From the NCBI GenBank assembly GCA_964646815.1, contig CAZYFH010000002.1, forward strand, positions 62,001 through 126,000: a DNA stretch of 64,000 bases, read 5' to 3'. Each line of letters opens with the position of its first letter. Position 1 is the first letter of the stretch. This stretch comes from CAZYFH01 sp964646815. Lineage in GTDB: Bacteria > Acidobacteriota > Vicinamibacteria > Vicinamibacterales > UBA8438. The notes below the pieces were generated by a model, which was given only the letters and a program-made list of their open reading frames with translations, was not told the origin of the DNA and searched no databases. The position numbers and the translations under genes are program-made. This document shows positions 26,410 to 35,430 of the stretch, piece by piece.

Positions 26410-28938
26410 ATGGTGCGCGAAACGTTGCTTGATTTCTTCGACGACCGCGTTCGGTCCGGATCGACCTTCATCGTCGACGACGACGGCTATCGCGCGCACA
26501 CGTACACCTACGCGGCAATCCGCGCCGCCGCCGGTCGATTTTCGGCTCGTCTCGATGGTGCTGGGGTGCGCCCGAACGATAATGTCGTGCTCTGGGGCGA
26601 GAACCGCGCGGAGTGGATCGTCGCGTACTGGGGATGCCTTCTCGCACGGGCAGTGGTCGTCCCACTCGATTTCCGAACATCACCAGACCTCGTCGCTCGC
26701 GTCGTCGAGATCGTCGCTGCGCAAGTCGTGGTCCTCGGCAACGAGATTCCGTCCGCGCCAGCCACGCCCGGAACAGCTCAGTGGCGTCTCGACGAACTGT
26801 TGGCCGAACCGACCGGCCGCCATCGACGCCCGCCGGTGTCGGGAGGGAACCCAGACGACCTCGCGGAGATCATCTTCACCTCGGGCGCCACGGCCGACCC
26901 GAAAGGGGTCGAGATCACCCACGCCAACATTCTCGCCAACATCATCCCGGTGGAACGGGAGGTTGGAAAATATCTCAAGTACGGGCGGCCCTTCTTTCCG
27001 CTCCGATTCCTCAACCTGCTACCGCTAAGCCACATGTTCGGTCAGGCGATGGCGACCTTCGTGCCGCCGATGATGGAGGGCGTCACGGTGTTCATGCGCG
27101 GGTACAACCCCACCGACATCGTGCGGCAGATCAGCGTGCGTCGCGTGTCGGTACTGGTCTGCGTGCCAAAGATCCTCGAGGTGCTGCGTGACCATCTCAT
27201 CCGCGTGGCGCCGGAAACCGCGGCGATATCGAGGACAAAGCCGCACGTCGCCATCCGATGGTGGCGTCATCGCCGCGCACATCGCCTGTTCGGGTTCAAG
27301 TTCTGGGCGTTCGTTGTCGGCGCCGCACCACTGGACCCCGAGCTGGAGGAATTCTGGTCCCGACTCGGGTTCCTGGTCATCCAGGGGTACGGGCTTACGG
27401 AGACGGCTCCGATCGTCGCTCTCAATCACCCCTTCCGTGCCCGCCAGGGCTCGGTCGGCACACCAATCGAGGGTGTCGAGCTTGCCATCGCCGACGACGG
27501 CGAGATCCTGGTTCGCGGCGCCAACGTTACACGCGGCTACTACAACGCGCCGGCGGACACGGCCGAGGCGTTCCGTGACGGATGGTTTCACACGGGAGAC
27601 GTCGGTTCGATCGACGCCAGCGGCCGGCTGTCCGTCCGAGGCCGCAAGAAGGAGATGATCGTGACGGCCGATGGGCGTAACGTCTTCCCGGAGGACGTCG
27701 AGCGCGTGCTCGGAGAGCTGGAGGGCGTTCGGGAAGCCGGAGTCGTTGGCGCGTCGATGCGCGGCGAGGAACAGGTCCATGCGGTCGTCGTGCTCGAGCC
27801 TGGGACCGATGCGGACACCATCGTGCGCGAGGCGAATGACCGTCTGGAAGAACATCAACGCGTCCGGACGTGGTCGGTCTGGCCATCGCCGTCGCTGCCG
27901 CGCACCGAAGGACTCGGCAAGCTCAGGCGGCGGGAACTGAAGCAATGGGTGGACGGCGCTGCTCGGCTGAACGTCACGCGGACCGCCTCACCCCGCTCCG
28001 TCGACGCCGTTCTTGCCGGGTTCGCCCGCGGCCGGCGGATCGTTGGTACGACGACGCTCGACGAGCTCGGGCTCAGCTCACTGGACCGGATCGAGCTGAT
28101 GATGGCGCTCGAGCGAGAGCTCGCTCGATCGATCAACGAGATGGCCTTCGCAGAAGCCACCACGGTCGCCGACCTGCGCACACTGCTCGCGGACGATGGC
28201 GCCATGCCCGCCACGGCTGGCGGCGTCGCGTCGCGGGCATCTGAACCGATCAATTTCCCGACCTGGAGCCGTCGCTGGCTAGCGTCCATCGTGCGGCGAC
28301 TTGCGCTCTCGATGCTTCTGCTACCGCTCACCCGGCTGTTCGCATGGATGCGGGTCGAAGGGTTGGATCACCTCGACGCAGTATCGGGACCCGTGGTGTT
28401 CGCGTCCAACCACCAGAGCCATCTGGATGCGCCGGTCATCCTCGCGGCGCTACCGCCAGCGTGGCGTTACAGGCTTGCCACGGCTGCCGCGCTCGAGTGG
28501 TTCTCGCCGCATTTCCATCCGAACCGATTCAGTTGGCCCGCTCGGATGACCAATGGGCTGAGTTACGGCCTCGCCGTCCTCTGTTTCAACGTCGTGCCGT
28601 TGCCGCAGCGCGAGGCGGGTGCCCGCGATGCGATGCGGTACTTCGGCGAGCTCGTCGCCGACGGATCCTCGGTGTTGCTGTTCCCGGAAGGCCTGCGCAC
28701 CAGTGCGGGGGAGATAGCTCCATTCCGTCCCGGGGTCGGCATGATCGCGTCGCGGCTGCGCGTGCCAGTCGTGCCAGTCTACCTCGAGGGGATCGACCGA
28801 ATCTGGCATCAGTCGTGGAGGATGGCGCGGCCGGGTCGCGCGCGCGTGACGTTCGGTGCGCCGCTCACGCTGAGCGGCGATGACTACCGCGCGAATGCGC
28901 AGCATGTCGAGGCCGCGGTCAGATCCTTGGCGTCCTAA
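26410..28938 (+). CDS. Fused acyl-CoA/ACP synthetase, acyl carrier domain and PlsC acyltransferase
   Basis: This 842-residue protein has three modules. Residues 1-520 are an AMP-binding adenylating enzyme (IIFTSGATADPKGVE near 155, QGYGLTETAP near 325, TGDVGSID and GRKKEMIVTADGRN near 420). Residues about 530-600 form an acyl carrier domain with the phosphopantetheine Ser in ELGLSSLDRIEL near 556. Residues about 620-842 are a 1-acylglycerolphosphate acyltransferase (NHQSHLDAP near 668; FPEGLRTSAGE near 758). Free fatty acid would be adenylated, loaded on the internal carrier and transferred to a lysolipid at the membrane, similar in logic to Aas. The module order with an integral ACP is the notable point. 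Confidence 0.88.
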   Translation: MVRETLLDFFDDRVRSGSTFIVDDDGYRAHTYTYAAIRAAAGRFSARLDGAGVRPNDNVVLWGENRAEWIVAYWGCLLARAVVVPLDFRTSPDLVARVVEIVAAQVVVLGNEIPSAPATPGTAQWRLDELLAEPTGRHRRPPVSGGNPDDLAEIIFTSGATADPKGVEITHANILANIIPVEREVGKYLKYGRPFFPLRFLNLLPLSHMFGQAMATFVPPMMEGVTVFMRGYNPTDIVRQISVRRVSVLVCVPKILEVLRDHLIRVAPETAAISRTKPHVAIRWWRHRRAHRLFGFKFWAFVVGAAPLDPELEEFWSRLGFLVIQGYGLTETAPIVALNHPFRARQGSVGTPIEGVELAIADDGEILVRGANVTRGYYNAPADTAEAFRDGWFHTGDVGSIDASGRLSVRGRKKEMIVTADGRNVFPEDVERVLGELEGVREAGVVGASMRGEEQVHAVVVLEPGTDADTIVREANDRLEEHQRVRTWSVWPSPSLPRTEGLGKLRRRELKQWVDGAARLNVTRTASPRSVDAVLAGFARGRRIVGTTTLDELGLSSLDRIELMMALERELARSINEMAFAEATTVADLRTLLADDGAMPATAGGVASRASEPINFPTWSRRWLASIVRRLALSMLLLPLTRLFAWMRVEGLDHLDAVSGPVVFASNHQSHLDAPVILAALPPAWRYRLATAAALEWFSPHFHPNRFSWPARMTNGLSYGLAVLCFNVVPLPQREAGARDAMRYFGELVADGSSVLLFPEGLRTSAGEIAPFRPGVGMIASRLRVPVVPVYLEGIDRIWHQSWRMARPGRARVTFGAPLTLSGDDYRANAQHVEAAVRSLAS

Positions 28939-29101
28939 CTAGTGCCGTCCGAAGCACCATCACCGTCCACGTGCGCCGCCGGCCATAGGCTCTCCTCGAC
29001 CAGACGCCGAGTCTCAAGCTCCGAGCCCGGTTCTCGAACGACGCGGCCTCAGCGCGTCGGCGGCCGTTGCTGAAACGTCACCTGATACACTTGGTTGAGT
29101 G

Positions 29102-29359
29102 ATGTTTGACGACTCGGGATTACCCAGTGCCGCAGGCTCACCGGTGGCGTCGGACACGGCGCCGGAAGATCCGGCAGTGACGCGGTTTCGGTCGTGTCGG
29201 TGGCGCGAAAAGAAGGACAACGCCGAGTACTGCTCGCACGGCGAGGTGTTGCCGTACGCCGGGAAGAACGGTTTCAGCCCCGGGGCGTGGTGTCCCGAGT
29301 GCGGCTTCTATAAGCTCCGCCGCACTGTCAAGAGGCGGGACCCAGACCTGGAGTACTAG
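29102..29359 (+). CDS. Small Cys-containing conserved hypothetical protein
   Basis: The 85-residue protein has a C-terminal cluster FRSCRWREKKDNAEYCSHGEV...WCPECGFYKLRR, four Cys plus His suited to one zinc ion. The N-terminal 28 residues are low complexity. GTG 29099 directly before ATG 29102 is an alternative. An extended -10 candidate (TGATACACT, ending 29091) lies ten bases upstream of the ATG, so the transcript may be nearly leaderless. Function is unknown, and the regular spacing of Cys argues for a real gene. Confidence 0.65.
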   Translation: MFDDSGLPSAAGSPVASDTAPEDPAVTRFRSCRWREKKDNAEYCSHGEVLPYAGKNGFSPGAWCPECGFYKLRRTVKRRDPDLEY

Positions 29360-29377
29360 TGGCCTGTATCGGGTGCG

Positions 29378-30565
29378 CTACTCGCTGAATTCCTGTGCGA
29401 GATCGGCCCACTCGCCGTCGGGCGCCAGCCGCTGGTACGATCGCCAGTGGGCTTTCGCGTCACACGACCGACCCATCTTCTCCAGCGTGACCGCAAGATA
29501 GAAGTGCGCGTCGGCATAGTTGGCGTGGAGGCGGAGTGCATCCCGATAGTACGCCACCGCCTCGATATAGCGGCCCAGATCGTGGTGGATGTTGCCGAGG
29601 TTGAAGTAGGCCTCAAAACAATCCGCATCGAGCCCGAGCGCGCGTTCGTACAGCGCCTGGGCCTCCACGAGCGCGTCTCGCCCGTAGTGGATGTTGGCGA
29701 GATTGACGATCGCAGGCACCAGATTGGGATCGAGTAGCAGTGCCTTCCGATAGGCGACGCGCGCGCGGTCCTGGTCGGCGTCCGGTCCTTCGTCGATCTC
29801 CGAACCTTCGAGAAAGAGACGCGCGGCGAGGGCGGTCTGCGCGCTTGTCGGGTTTGAGTGTGGCGCCACCGTCTCGCGGCCCAGGGATCCGGGCCGCGCG
29901 CGAGGCAACGCAACCACCTTCGCGGGATGGACCTCGCCACGCAGCGTCGCAAAATTCAGCGCCAACTGCCCGTCCCGAACGGCCAACACCCCCAGCACGG
30001 CCGCCCGGAACGACCCACCGCGTGCCAGTTCCTCGTGAACCCGCTTGACGACCGATACATGGTGGAAGCTGTAGTAGGCCTCGGCGTTCGTCCGCACGAT
30101 CGGCCGAATCAGCCCCCATTTCTCAAGCTGGCGAATGCGATCCTCTCGCACCAACGGGTAGAGTTCGCGAATCTGACTCAGGCCGTGATACCGCCGCTTC
30201 AACGACTCGTTAGACCGGAGACCGCCCAGCCGGCAGAATTCGTCCTCGCCCACGATGGCGACGCGGCCTAGCGCGCGAGTGTTGACCGCTTCTGCCTTGC
30301 GCAGCTTGTTGCTCTTGTCCGCACCGAGATCTCCGGTTGTGGGCCCGCCAGCGGCCGGCTGGGATACACCGTGCCCCTTGGCGCCAACGACCAGCATCGT
30401 AGTGCGCGCCGTGACCTCCGGCGCCGCGACACCGCCGAGGCGCTCGACCAGTGCTCTGGCGTCGCGCCGTGCGAGCGACGCAAGCTTCCCTGTGAACACG
30501 ACGATTTGACCAGCGAAGGGAGGACCGGCCGGCGGGCGATCGTTCTGCGGAGACAGCAACGTCAT
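29378..30565 (-). CDS. BRCT-MerR-TPR multidomain protein
   Basis: The 395-residue protein combines three domains. Residues 19-115 look like a BRCT domain of the DNA-ligase type (IVVFTGKLASLARRDA, LVERLGGVAAPEVT, TTMLVVGAKG, and KAEAVNT..IVGEDEF). Residues about 125-190 resemble a MerR-type winged helix (YPLVREDRIRQLEKWGLI). Residues 265-385 are three to four TPR units (ALLLDPNLVPAIVNLANIHY, and so on). A DNA- or poly-ADP-like phosphate-recognising regulator with a protein-interaction tail is implied, but no specific function is known to me. ATG 30565 is used; upstream open frame lacks homology. A good minus-strand promoter is at 30630-30658. Confidence 0.75.
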   Translation of the reverse strand: MTLLSPQNDRPPAGPPFAGQIVVFTGKLASLARRDARALVERLGGVAAPEVTARTTMLVVGAKGHGVSQPAAGGPTTGDLGADKSNKLRKAEAVNTRALGRVAIVGEDEFCRLGGLRSNESLKRRYHGLSQIRELYPLVREDRIRQLEKWGLIRPIVRTNAEAYYSFHHVSVVKRVHEELARGGSFRAAVLGVLAVRDGQLALNFATLRGEVHPAKVVALPRARPGSLGRETVAPHSNPTSAQTALAARLFLEGSEIDEGPDADQDRARVAYRKALLLDPNLVPAIVNLANIHYGRDALVEAQALYERALGLDADCFEAYFNLGNIHHDLGRYIEAVAYYRDALRLHANYADAHFYLAVTLEKMGRSCDAKAHWRSYQRLAPDGEWADLAQEFSE

Positions 30566-30629
30566 GTATCGCCTCGCGCGCGGCGTGTACGACTGCGCAC
30601 GGGATGCACACCTCCGTTCGACCGCTGGA

Positions 30630-30658
30630 AAGATGCAGGAGATTGATCGTAAAGTCAA
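30630..30658 (-). promoter_or_regulatory. Candidate sigma-70 promoter for the BRCT-MerR-TPR gene
   Basis: On the minus strand TTGACT (30658-30653) and CATCTT (30635-30630) are separated by exactly 17 bp, about 65 bp upstream of the start codon at 30565. Confidence 0.5.
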
Positions 30659-30726
30659 GAGTTCGCTCTCCAATCCGGCGCGGCCGCGAGCACGACGTCG
30701 GTCGGTGCGTGGTCGGGGTGCAGTCG

Positions 30727-31710
30727 ATGCTATTGGCCGGTGATGTCGGGGGGACGAAGACGCTGCTCGGCATCTATGAGCCGGGAACGCCGAGACCGAT
30801 CGCCCGCGACATCCGTCGGTTCGCGACGCTCGACTACCCCGGCCTCGGCGCAATGGTCGCGGAGTTCATCGGCGCGCGCCGCGCCCCGCGTGCGATCGAG
30901 TCAGCGGCCTTCGGCGTCGCCGGTCCGGTCCGCGGCGCCGTCTCCGAGCTGACCAACGTCCCATGGCACGTCGACGCGATGGAACTCGCCGAGCTGTTCT
31001 CGATTCCACGAGTCCGTCTCTTGAACGACGTGGTAGCGATGGGGCACGCCGTCGACGTGCTCACACCCGATGAACTCACGGTGCTCCAGGCGGGACGGCC
31101 GATCGCCGACGGCAACGCCGCGCTCATCGCGCCAGGCACCGGCTGCGGCGTGGCCACGCTCCATCGCATCGGCGGCCGCTTCGTGCCGATCGCCTCGGAG
31201 GCCGGTCACGCCGACTTTGCCGCACGAACGCCACGCGAGGTCAGGCTGCTCGATGCGTTGACCACGCGGTTCGGCCGCGCCTCGTACGAGCACGTGCTGT
31301 CCGGCCCAGGCCTTACCTACATTCACGCGGTCACGCACGACGGCGCCCAGTGCCGCTTCGTCGCCGACGAGCAAGGTCGCGCGAACCTGCCGGCTGTCAT
31401 CACGGCCACGGCCCTCGCCGGTCAGTGCGCGCGGTGTGCGGAGACGGTCGACCTGTTCGTCAGTGTGCTGGGAGCCGAGGCCGGAAATCACGGCCTGAGG
31501 TCGATGGCCACGGCAGGGGTGTTCATCGGTGGCGGGATCGCGCCGCGCCTTCTCCCGGCGCTCCGGTCACCCACATTTCTCAAGGCCTTTCGAGCCAAAG
31601 CGCCGATGGAACGGCTCGTGATCGACATGCCGGTTGCCATCATCAGCGCTGATCATCCGGCCCTCCTGGGGGCGGCCGTGGCCGCCACCGAGGTGGCCGC
31701 GCCCGAGTAA
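30727..31710 (+). CDS. glk: Glucokinase (ROK-unrelated, bacterial Glk family)
   Basis: The 327-residue protein carries the hexokinase/actin-fold phosphate-1 motif AGDVGGTKT, the GVAGPV segment, NVPW substrate loop, LNDVVAMGH with the catalytic Asp, APGTGCG, EAGHADF and FIGGGIAPR. It phosphorylates glucose with ATP in the cytoplasm, feeding glycolysis. The ATG at 30727 matches the family N-terminus; upstream in-frame codons are poor in homology. The last 58 bases overlap the 3' end of a convergent hydrolase. Confidence 0.88.
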   Translation: MLLAGDVGGTKTLLGIYEPGTPRPIARDIRRFATLDYPGLGAMVAEFIGARRAPRAIESAAFGVAGPVRGAVSELTNVPWHVDAMELAELFSIPRVRLLNDVVAMGHAVDVLTPDELTVLQAGRPIADGNAALIAPGTGCGVATLHRIGGRFVPIASEAGHADFAARTPREVRLLDALTTRFGRASYEHVLSGPGLTYIHAVTHDGAQCRFVADEQGRANLPAVITATALAGQCARCAETVDLFVSVLGAEAGNHGLRSMATAGVFIGGGIAPRLLPALRSPTFLKAFRAKAPMERLVIDMPVAIISADHPALLGAAVAATEVAAPE

Positions 31711-32540
31711 GCGCGTGCCCCTGGGCGTGCTGCCGTGTGCCTCAGGAAATCGGACCACGCCTCCACATACGGCGATCCGCCCACGAGATACGTGTCGTTG
31801 TGCCCTGCACCCTCCACGACGTGGAAGCGAGTGGGCGGCGGCGCTAACTCGAACAGCCGTCGACCGTGGGCGATGGGCACGACGGTGTCGCGATCGCCAT
31901 GCAGAAAGAGCGTCGCTGTGGTTACCCGCCCGATCTTGGCTTCGTTGTCCATCCGGGTCCTAACGACGCCGCTCGGCACGAACCAGTAGTGCACGCGTGC
32001 GAGCGCGCGCACCGACCGGAATACCGATTCAAGCGCGACGGCTCCGACACGGCGGCGAAGCGCGACCTCGATCGCCACTGCACCGCCCAGCGACCGGCCG
32101 AAGAGGACTACGTCCTCGGGCCGCACAGCGCGGTCCACCACCGCATCGAGGATCGCCAGGCCGTCGAGGTAGAGGCCCGCTTCGTCCGGGGTCCCCTGGC
32201 TTCGTCCGTAGCCTCGATAGTCGACTAACACCACGTCGACACCGAGGCGTTCGACGAACCAGCGGGCATTGTGGAGCCGGTCGCCGATGTTACCGGCGTT
32301 GCCGTGATACCAGATCAGCACCCGGTTGGTCGGTCCGGTGATCCACCATCCGTGAAGCGCCTCCCCATCGCTCGTCGTGACGGATAACTCCTCGGCATCA
32401 AGGCCGTACGCCGCGGGATCGGTCGAGAGGTGGCGTGTCGGGAAGAAAATAAGGCGACGTTCCTGTAGCGCCAGCAGGCCGATGAGAGCTAGCCAGGCGA
32501 CCGCTACGAGCCCCGCCAGCCCGAGCGCCGTTCCGATCAT
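31653..32540 (-). CDS. Membrane-anchored alpha/beta hydrolase
   Basis: The 295-residue protein begins with a membrane segment (ALGLAGLVAVAWLALIGLLAL) and then the alpha/beta hydrolase fold of the Bem46/ABHD13 type: WYHGNAGNIGDR oxyanion loop, nucleophile in GRSLGG, Asp in HGDRDTVVP and His in GAGHNDTY. Substrates are unknown, possibly lipids or esters at the membrane. The start ATG 32540 precedes the membrane helix; further upstream the frame is antisense-like. It is convergent with glk, overlapping by 58 bases. Confidence 0.83.
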   Translation of the reverse strand: MIGTALGLAGLVAVAWLALIGLLALQERRLIFFPTRHLSTDPAAYGLDAEELSVTTSDGEALHGWWITGPTNRVLIWYHGNAGNIGDRLHNARWFVERLGVDVVLVDYRGYGRSQGTPDEAGLYLDGLAILDAVVDRAVRPEDVVLFGRSLGGAVAIEVALRRRVGAVALESVFRSVRALARVHYWFVPSGVVRTRMDNEAKIGRVTTATLFLHGDRDTVVPIAHGRRLFELAPPPTRFHVVEGAGHNDTYLVGGSPYVEAWSDFLRHTAARPGARAYSGAATSVAATAAPRRAG

Positions 32541-32585
32541 CTCTTGCAGCCGCACCGTTGTAGCGGATTGTAGTAGCCTCAGTTC

Positions 32586-33821
32586 GTGACGTGCGTACGA
32601 GCCCGAGGCAACGGGCGCGTCTCCTTGGCCATCGCGCTGATCCTCGGGCTCACCGTAACCGTTCTGCCGCTGCCAGCCGCGACGGCACCCGCCGGGCGCG
32701 TCGTCGCGATCGCGGACATCCACGGTGCCGGTGCCGAGTTTCGGGCATTGCTTCGAGCCGCCAAGCTACTCGACGCGAACGGACGCTGGGCCGGTGGGAA
32801 CTCGACGTTCGTGCAGACCGGTGATTTCACCGATCGCGGTGGCGACGTGCGGGCCGTCATCGACCTGCTGATGAAGATCGAGCAGGAGGCACCAATGGAC
32901 TTCGGCCGGGTCCTTGTGCTGCTGGGCAACCACGAGACGATGAATATCATGGCGAACGTTCGCGATGTCTCGGCCGACATCTTCGGAAGCTTCGCGACGA
33001 CGAACGCCGCCGAGCGCCGTGAAGAAGCGTTTCGCACCTATGGGACGTGGGTCAAGGCCAGAACGGCCGAACTCGGGCACCCACCCGGCGACCCGCAGAC
33101 TCGCGAGCAGTGGATGGCGGCGCACCCCCTAGGGTTCGTGGAGTACATGGACGCGTTTGGTCCCGATGGATCGTACGGCCAATGGCTGCGCTCGAAGCCG
33201 ATTGTGGTGGAGGTGGATGGCACGATCTTTCTGCACGGCGGGCTTCACCCGGACAGTGACGAATCGTCGATCGATGGAGTCAACGACCTCGCCCGCGAAG
33301 AGCTCGAGCGGTTCGACGACTACCGACGGCACCTCATCGACCGCGGAGTCATCCTTTCCTTCTCAACATACCAGGAGATCGTGGTCGCCATCGTGCACGA
33401 GCTCGAAGCGTGGATCGCACGCCTGGCCGCGACACGCCGCACCACGTCAGCAACATCCCTGAGCCGGGCGGATTCTGCGCACATCGAGATCTTGATCGCC
33501 CTGCAATCGATGGGCGACTGGTCGATTCTCCGGGAGGACGGCCCGCTCTGGTTTCGTGGCTTCGCGCGCTGGTCTCCGGACGAGGGCCCGCCCCGGATCG
33601 CGTCCGTGCTCGAGCGGTTTGGTGTGTCGCGAGTCGTGGTCGGACACAGCGTGACGGCATCTCGGCGGATCACTGCGCGGTTTGACGGTCAAGTCTTCCT
33701 GATCGACACCGGCATGCTGACGAGCGTTTACCGTGGCCAACCGTCGGCGCTCGAGCTCGCCGACGAGACCGTGACCGCCATCTACCTCGGCGATCGAGAA
33801 CCGCTTTTTCTGGCCCCGTAG
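32586..33821 (+). CDS. Secreted Shewanella-like metallophosphoesterase
   Basis: The 411-residue protein has an N-terminal signal (LAIALILGLTVTVLPLPAAT) followed by PPP-superfamily metal motifs: ADIHGA, GDFTDRGGDV, LGNHE, HGGLHP and VVGHSV. The spacing and insert match Shewanella-like (SLP) phosphatases, usually periplasmic in bacteria. It should dephosphorylate phosphoprotein or small phosphomonoesters using two metals. The GTG at 32586 is the only start that leaves a complete signal peptide. It is divergent from the hydrolase gene with 45 bp between starts. Confidence 0.85.
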   Translation: MTCVRARGNGRVSLAIALILGLTVTVLPLPAATAPAGRVVAIADIHGAGAEFRALLRAAKLLDANGRWAGGNSTFVQTGDFTDRGGDVRAVIDLLMKIEQEAPMDFGRVLVLLGNHETMNIMANVRDVSADIFGSFATTNAAERREEAFRTYGTWVKARTAELGHPPGDPQTREQWMAAHPLGFVEYMDAFGPDGSYGQWLRSKPIVVEVDGTIFLHGGLHPDSDESSIDGVNDLAREELERFDDYRRHLIDRGVILSFSTYQEIVVAIVHELEAWIARLAATRRTTSATSLSRADSAHIEILIALQSMGDWSILREDGPLWFRGFARWSPDEGPPRIASVLERFGVSRVVVGHSVTASRRITARFDGQVFLIDTGMLTSVYRGQPSALELADETVTAIYLGDREPLFLAP

Positions 33822-33888
33822 GTGAACCGCAGGGCGTCCGATATCGTTCATGCGCGCCGCGCGGCGAGGTCGACGACGGTCGGAGTCG

Positions 33889-34599
33889 CTAACAGATCGT
33901 ACCGAACGTGTATCCGTCGGCGCGAAGCGCTGGAATCAACAACGCGGCGGTCTCGACGGCGTACCGACGGTCGGCTCTCGGATTCTCATGATGACCGTCA
34001 TGAATCACGACGATGTCTCCCGCGGCGACGCGACGAGCGAGTCGGTTTGCCAGCCTGGCCGAATCCGGCGTGCGGTACCAGTTGAAATCCCACAAGCTCC
34101 AGCCCCAGCCGACCAGCGCGAAGTCGGCCTCAGCGAGCCCGGCATACATCTGTCCGCTTCGCCAACCACCGTGCGGTCGAAACGCCCGGCACGGCCGGCG
34201 ACCAGCGAGACGCTCGATGCGATCGGCAGCCATGGTCAAGGTGTCGGCCACCTCTGTGGGCGTCATCAGCATCAGCGCGCGCGTGTGCGTGTGCAGGGCG
34301 ACCGCGTGGCCGTCGTCGAAGATGCGTCGGACAATGGGCGCGGTGCGTTCGGTCAGATGTCGGTCGATGATGAAGAACGTGGCGGTCGCCCCCTGCGCGT
34401 CGAGAACATCGAGCAACTGCGGCGTCGCCGTCGGGTTCGGGCCGTCGTCGAACGTCAAGTAGACCGTCGGGGAGGTCATATCGGCGGGCATGCTCCAGAG
34501 CGCGGGCGCCGGCGCCATCGCGTCGAGCAGGAAGGGAAAGGGCGCCACGTGCGCCAGCGACAGCAGCCCGAACCCCGCGGCAACCAGCAACCAGAACAT
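33889..34599 (-). CDS. Polysaccharide deacetylase (NodB domain), membrane-anchored
   Basis: The 236-residue protein has an N-terminal hydrophobic segment (FWLLVAAGFGLLSLAHVA) and a NodB fold: TFDDGPNP (catalytic Asp and metal Asp), RPHGGWRSG and VVIHDGHH. Family enzymes remove N- or O-acetyl groups from peptidoglycan or other polysaccharides. The second metal motif, normally His-x3-His, reads HTHTR here, so the second ligand His is not in its usual place. The ATG at 34599 lies only 15 bp from the start of the divergent PCMT gene. Confidence 0.82.
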   Translation of the reverse strand: MFWLLVAAGFGLLSLAHVAPFPFLLDAMAPAPALWSMPADMTSPTVYLTFDDGPNPTATPQLLDVLDAQGATATFFIIDRHLTERTAPIVRRIFDDGHAVALHTHTRALMLMTPTEVADTLTMAADRIERLAGRRPCRAFRPHGGWRSGQMYAGLAEADFALVGWGWSLWDFNWYRTPDSARLANRLARRVAAGDIVVIHDGHHENPRADRRYAVETAALLIPALRADGYTFGTIC

Positions 34600-34614
34600 C
34601 GTGTATCCGCCAGC

Positions 34615-35367
34615 TTGACAGCCCGGGCACTCACCGCAATCGCGGTGTCCACGCTGGCGGGCGCGCTGACGGGCTGCCTCGTCGAGCCGGCCCAGCCGCC
34701 GCGTGACACCGATGCCAGCCTCGCGCACGCGGACGAACGCCGCGCGATGGTCGACGGCCAGATACGACGGCGGGGCATAGCTGATCCGCGGGTACTGACG
34801 GCGATGCAGGCGGTCCCGCGACACCGTTTCGTCCCCTCGCACGCCGTCGCCCTCGCCTATGAAGACAGTCCGCTGCGGATCGGCTACGAACAGACAATTT
34901 CCCAGCCCTACATCGTCGCCTACATGACCGAGACGGCGGCGCTTCCCGACGACGCGACGGTCCTTGAGATCGGCACCGGTTCGGGATACCAGGCCGCAGT
35001 GCTCGCGCAAATCGCCGGCCAGGTCTACACCATCGAGATCGTGCCAGAGCTCGCCGCGCGGGCGCGCGCGCTGCTCGCCGAACTCGGCTACAACAACGTC
35101 GAAGTTGCGCTCGGCGACGGGTATGGAGGATGGCCCGAGCACGCGCCGTTCGATGCCATCGTCGTCACGGCGGCGCCGGACCATGTGCCGCCGGCGCTCG
35201 TGGACCAACTCGCCGTGGGCGCGCGCCTCGTCCTACCTGTGGGGCCGGTCGGCGGTCGCCAGGCGATGACGATCGTGACGAAGGGCGCCGACGGCGCGAC
35301 GACGGAGGACACGCTGCCGGTGCGCTTCGTGCCGATGACCGGTGAAGCACAGTCCAATCGACAGTAG
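34615..35367 (+). CDS. pcm: Protein-L-isoaspartate O-methyltransferase, exported/lipoprotein form
   Basis: The 250-residue protein carries the PCMT core: DPRVLTAMQAVPRHRFVP, YEDSPLRIGYEQTISQPYIVA and the SAM motif LEIGTGSGYQAAVLA. It methylates isoaspartyl residues for repair of aged proteins. The start is uncertain: TTG 34615 gives a signal ending in LTGC, a lipobox; GTG 34645 is an alternative. If TTG is right the enzyme is a periplasmic lipoprotein, unlike the usual cytosolic enzyme. A longer frame runs upstream across the opposite-strand deacetylase and has no homology. There is almost no room for a promoter outside the deacetylase gene. Confidence 0.82.
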   Translation: MTARALTAIAVSTLAGALTGCLVEPAQPPRDTDASLAHADERRAMVDGQIRRRGIADPRVLTAMQAVPRHRFVPSHAVALAYEDSPLRIGYEQTISQPYIVAYMTETAALPDDATVLEIGTGSGYQAAVLAQIAGQVYTIEIVPELAARARALLAELGYNNVEVALGDGYGGWPEHAPFDAIVVTAAPDHVPPALVDQLAVGARLVLPVGPVGGRQAMTIVTKGADGATTEDTLPVRFVPMTGEAQSNRQ

Positions 35368-35430
35368 CAACGGCTCAGCCGCGACGCGGTCGGGGTGCCC
35401 TCCGGCGTCGTGGCTCCGCGAGATTCGACG

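Noticed and set aside
33850..34614. N-terminal extension of the PCMT gene
   Set aside because: It crosses the polysaccharide deacetylase on the other strand and lacks homology; the lipobox signal gives a natural start at 34615.
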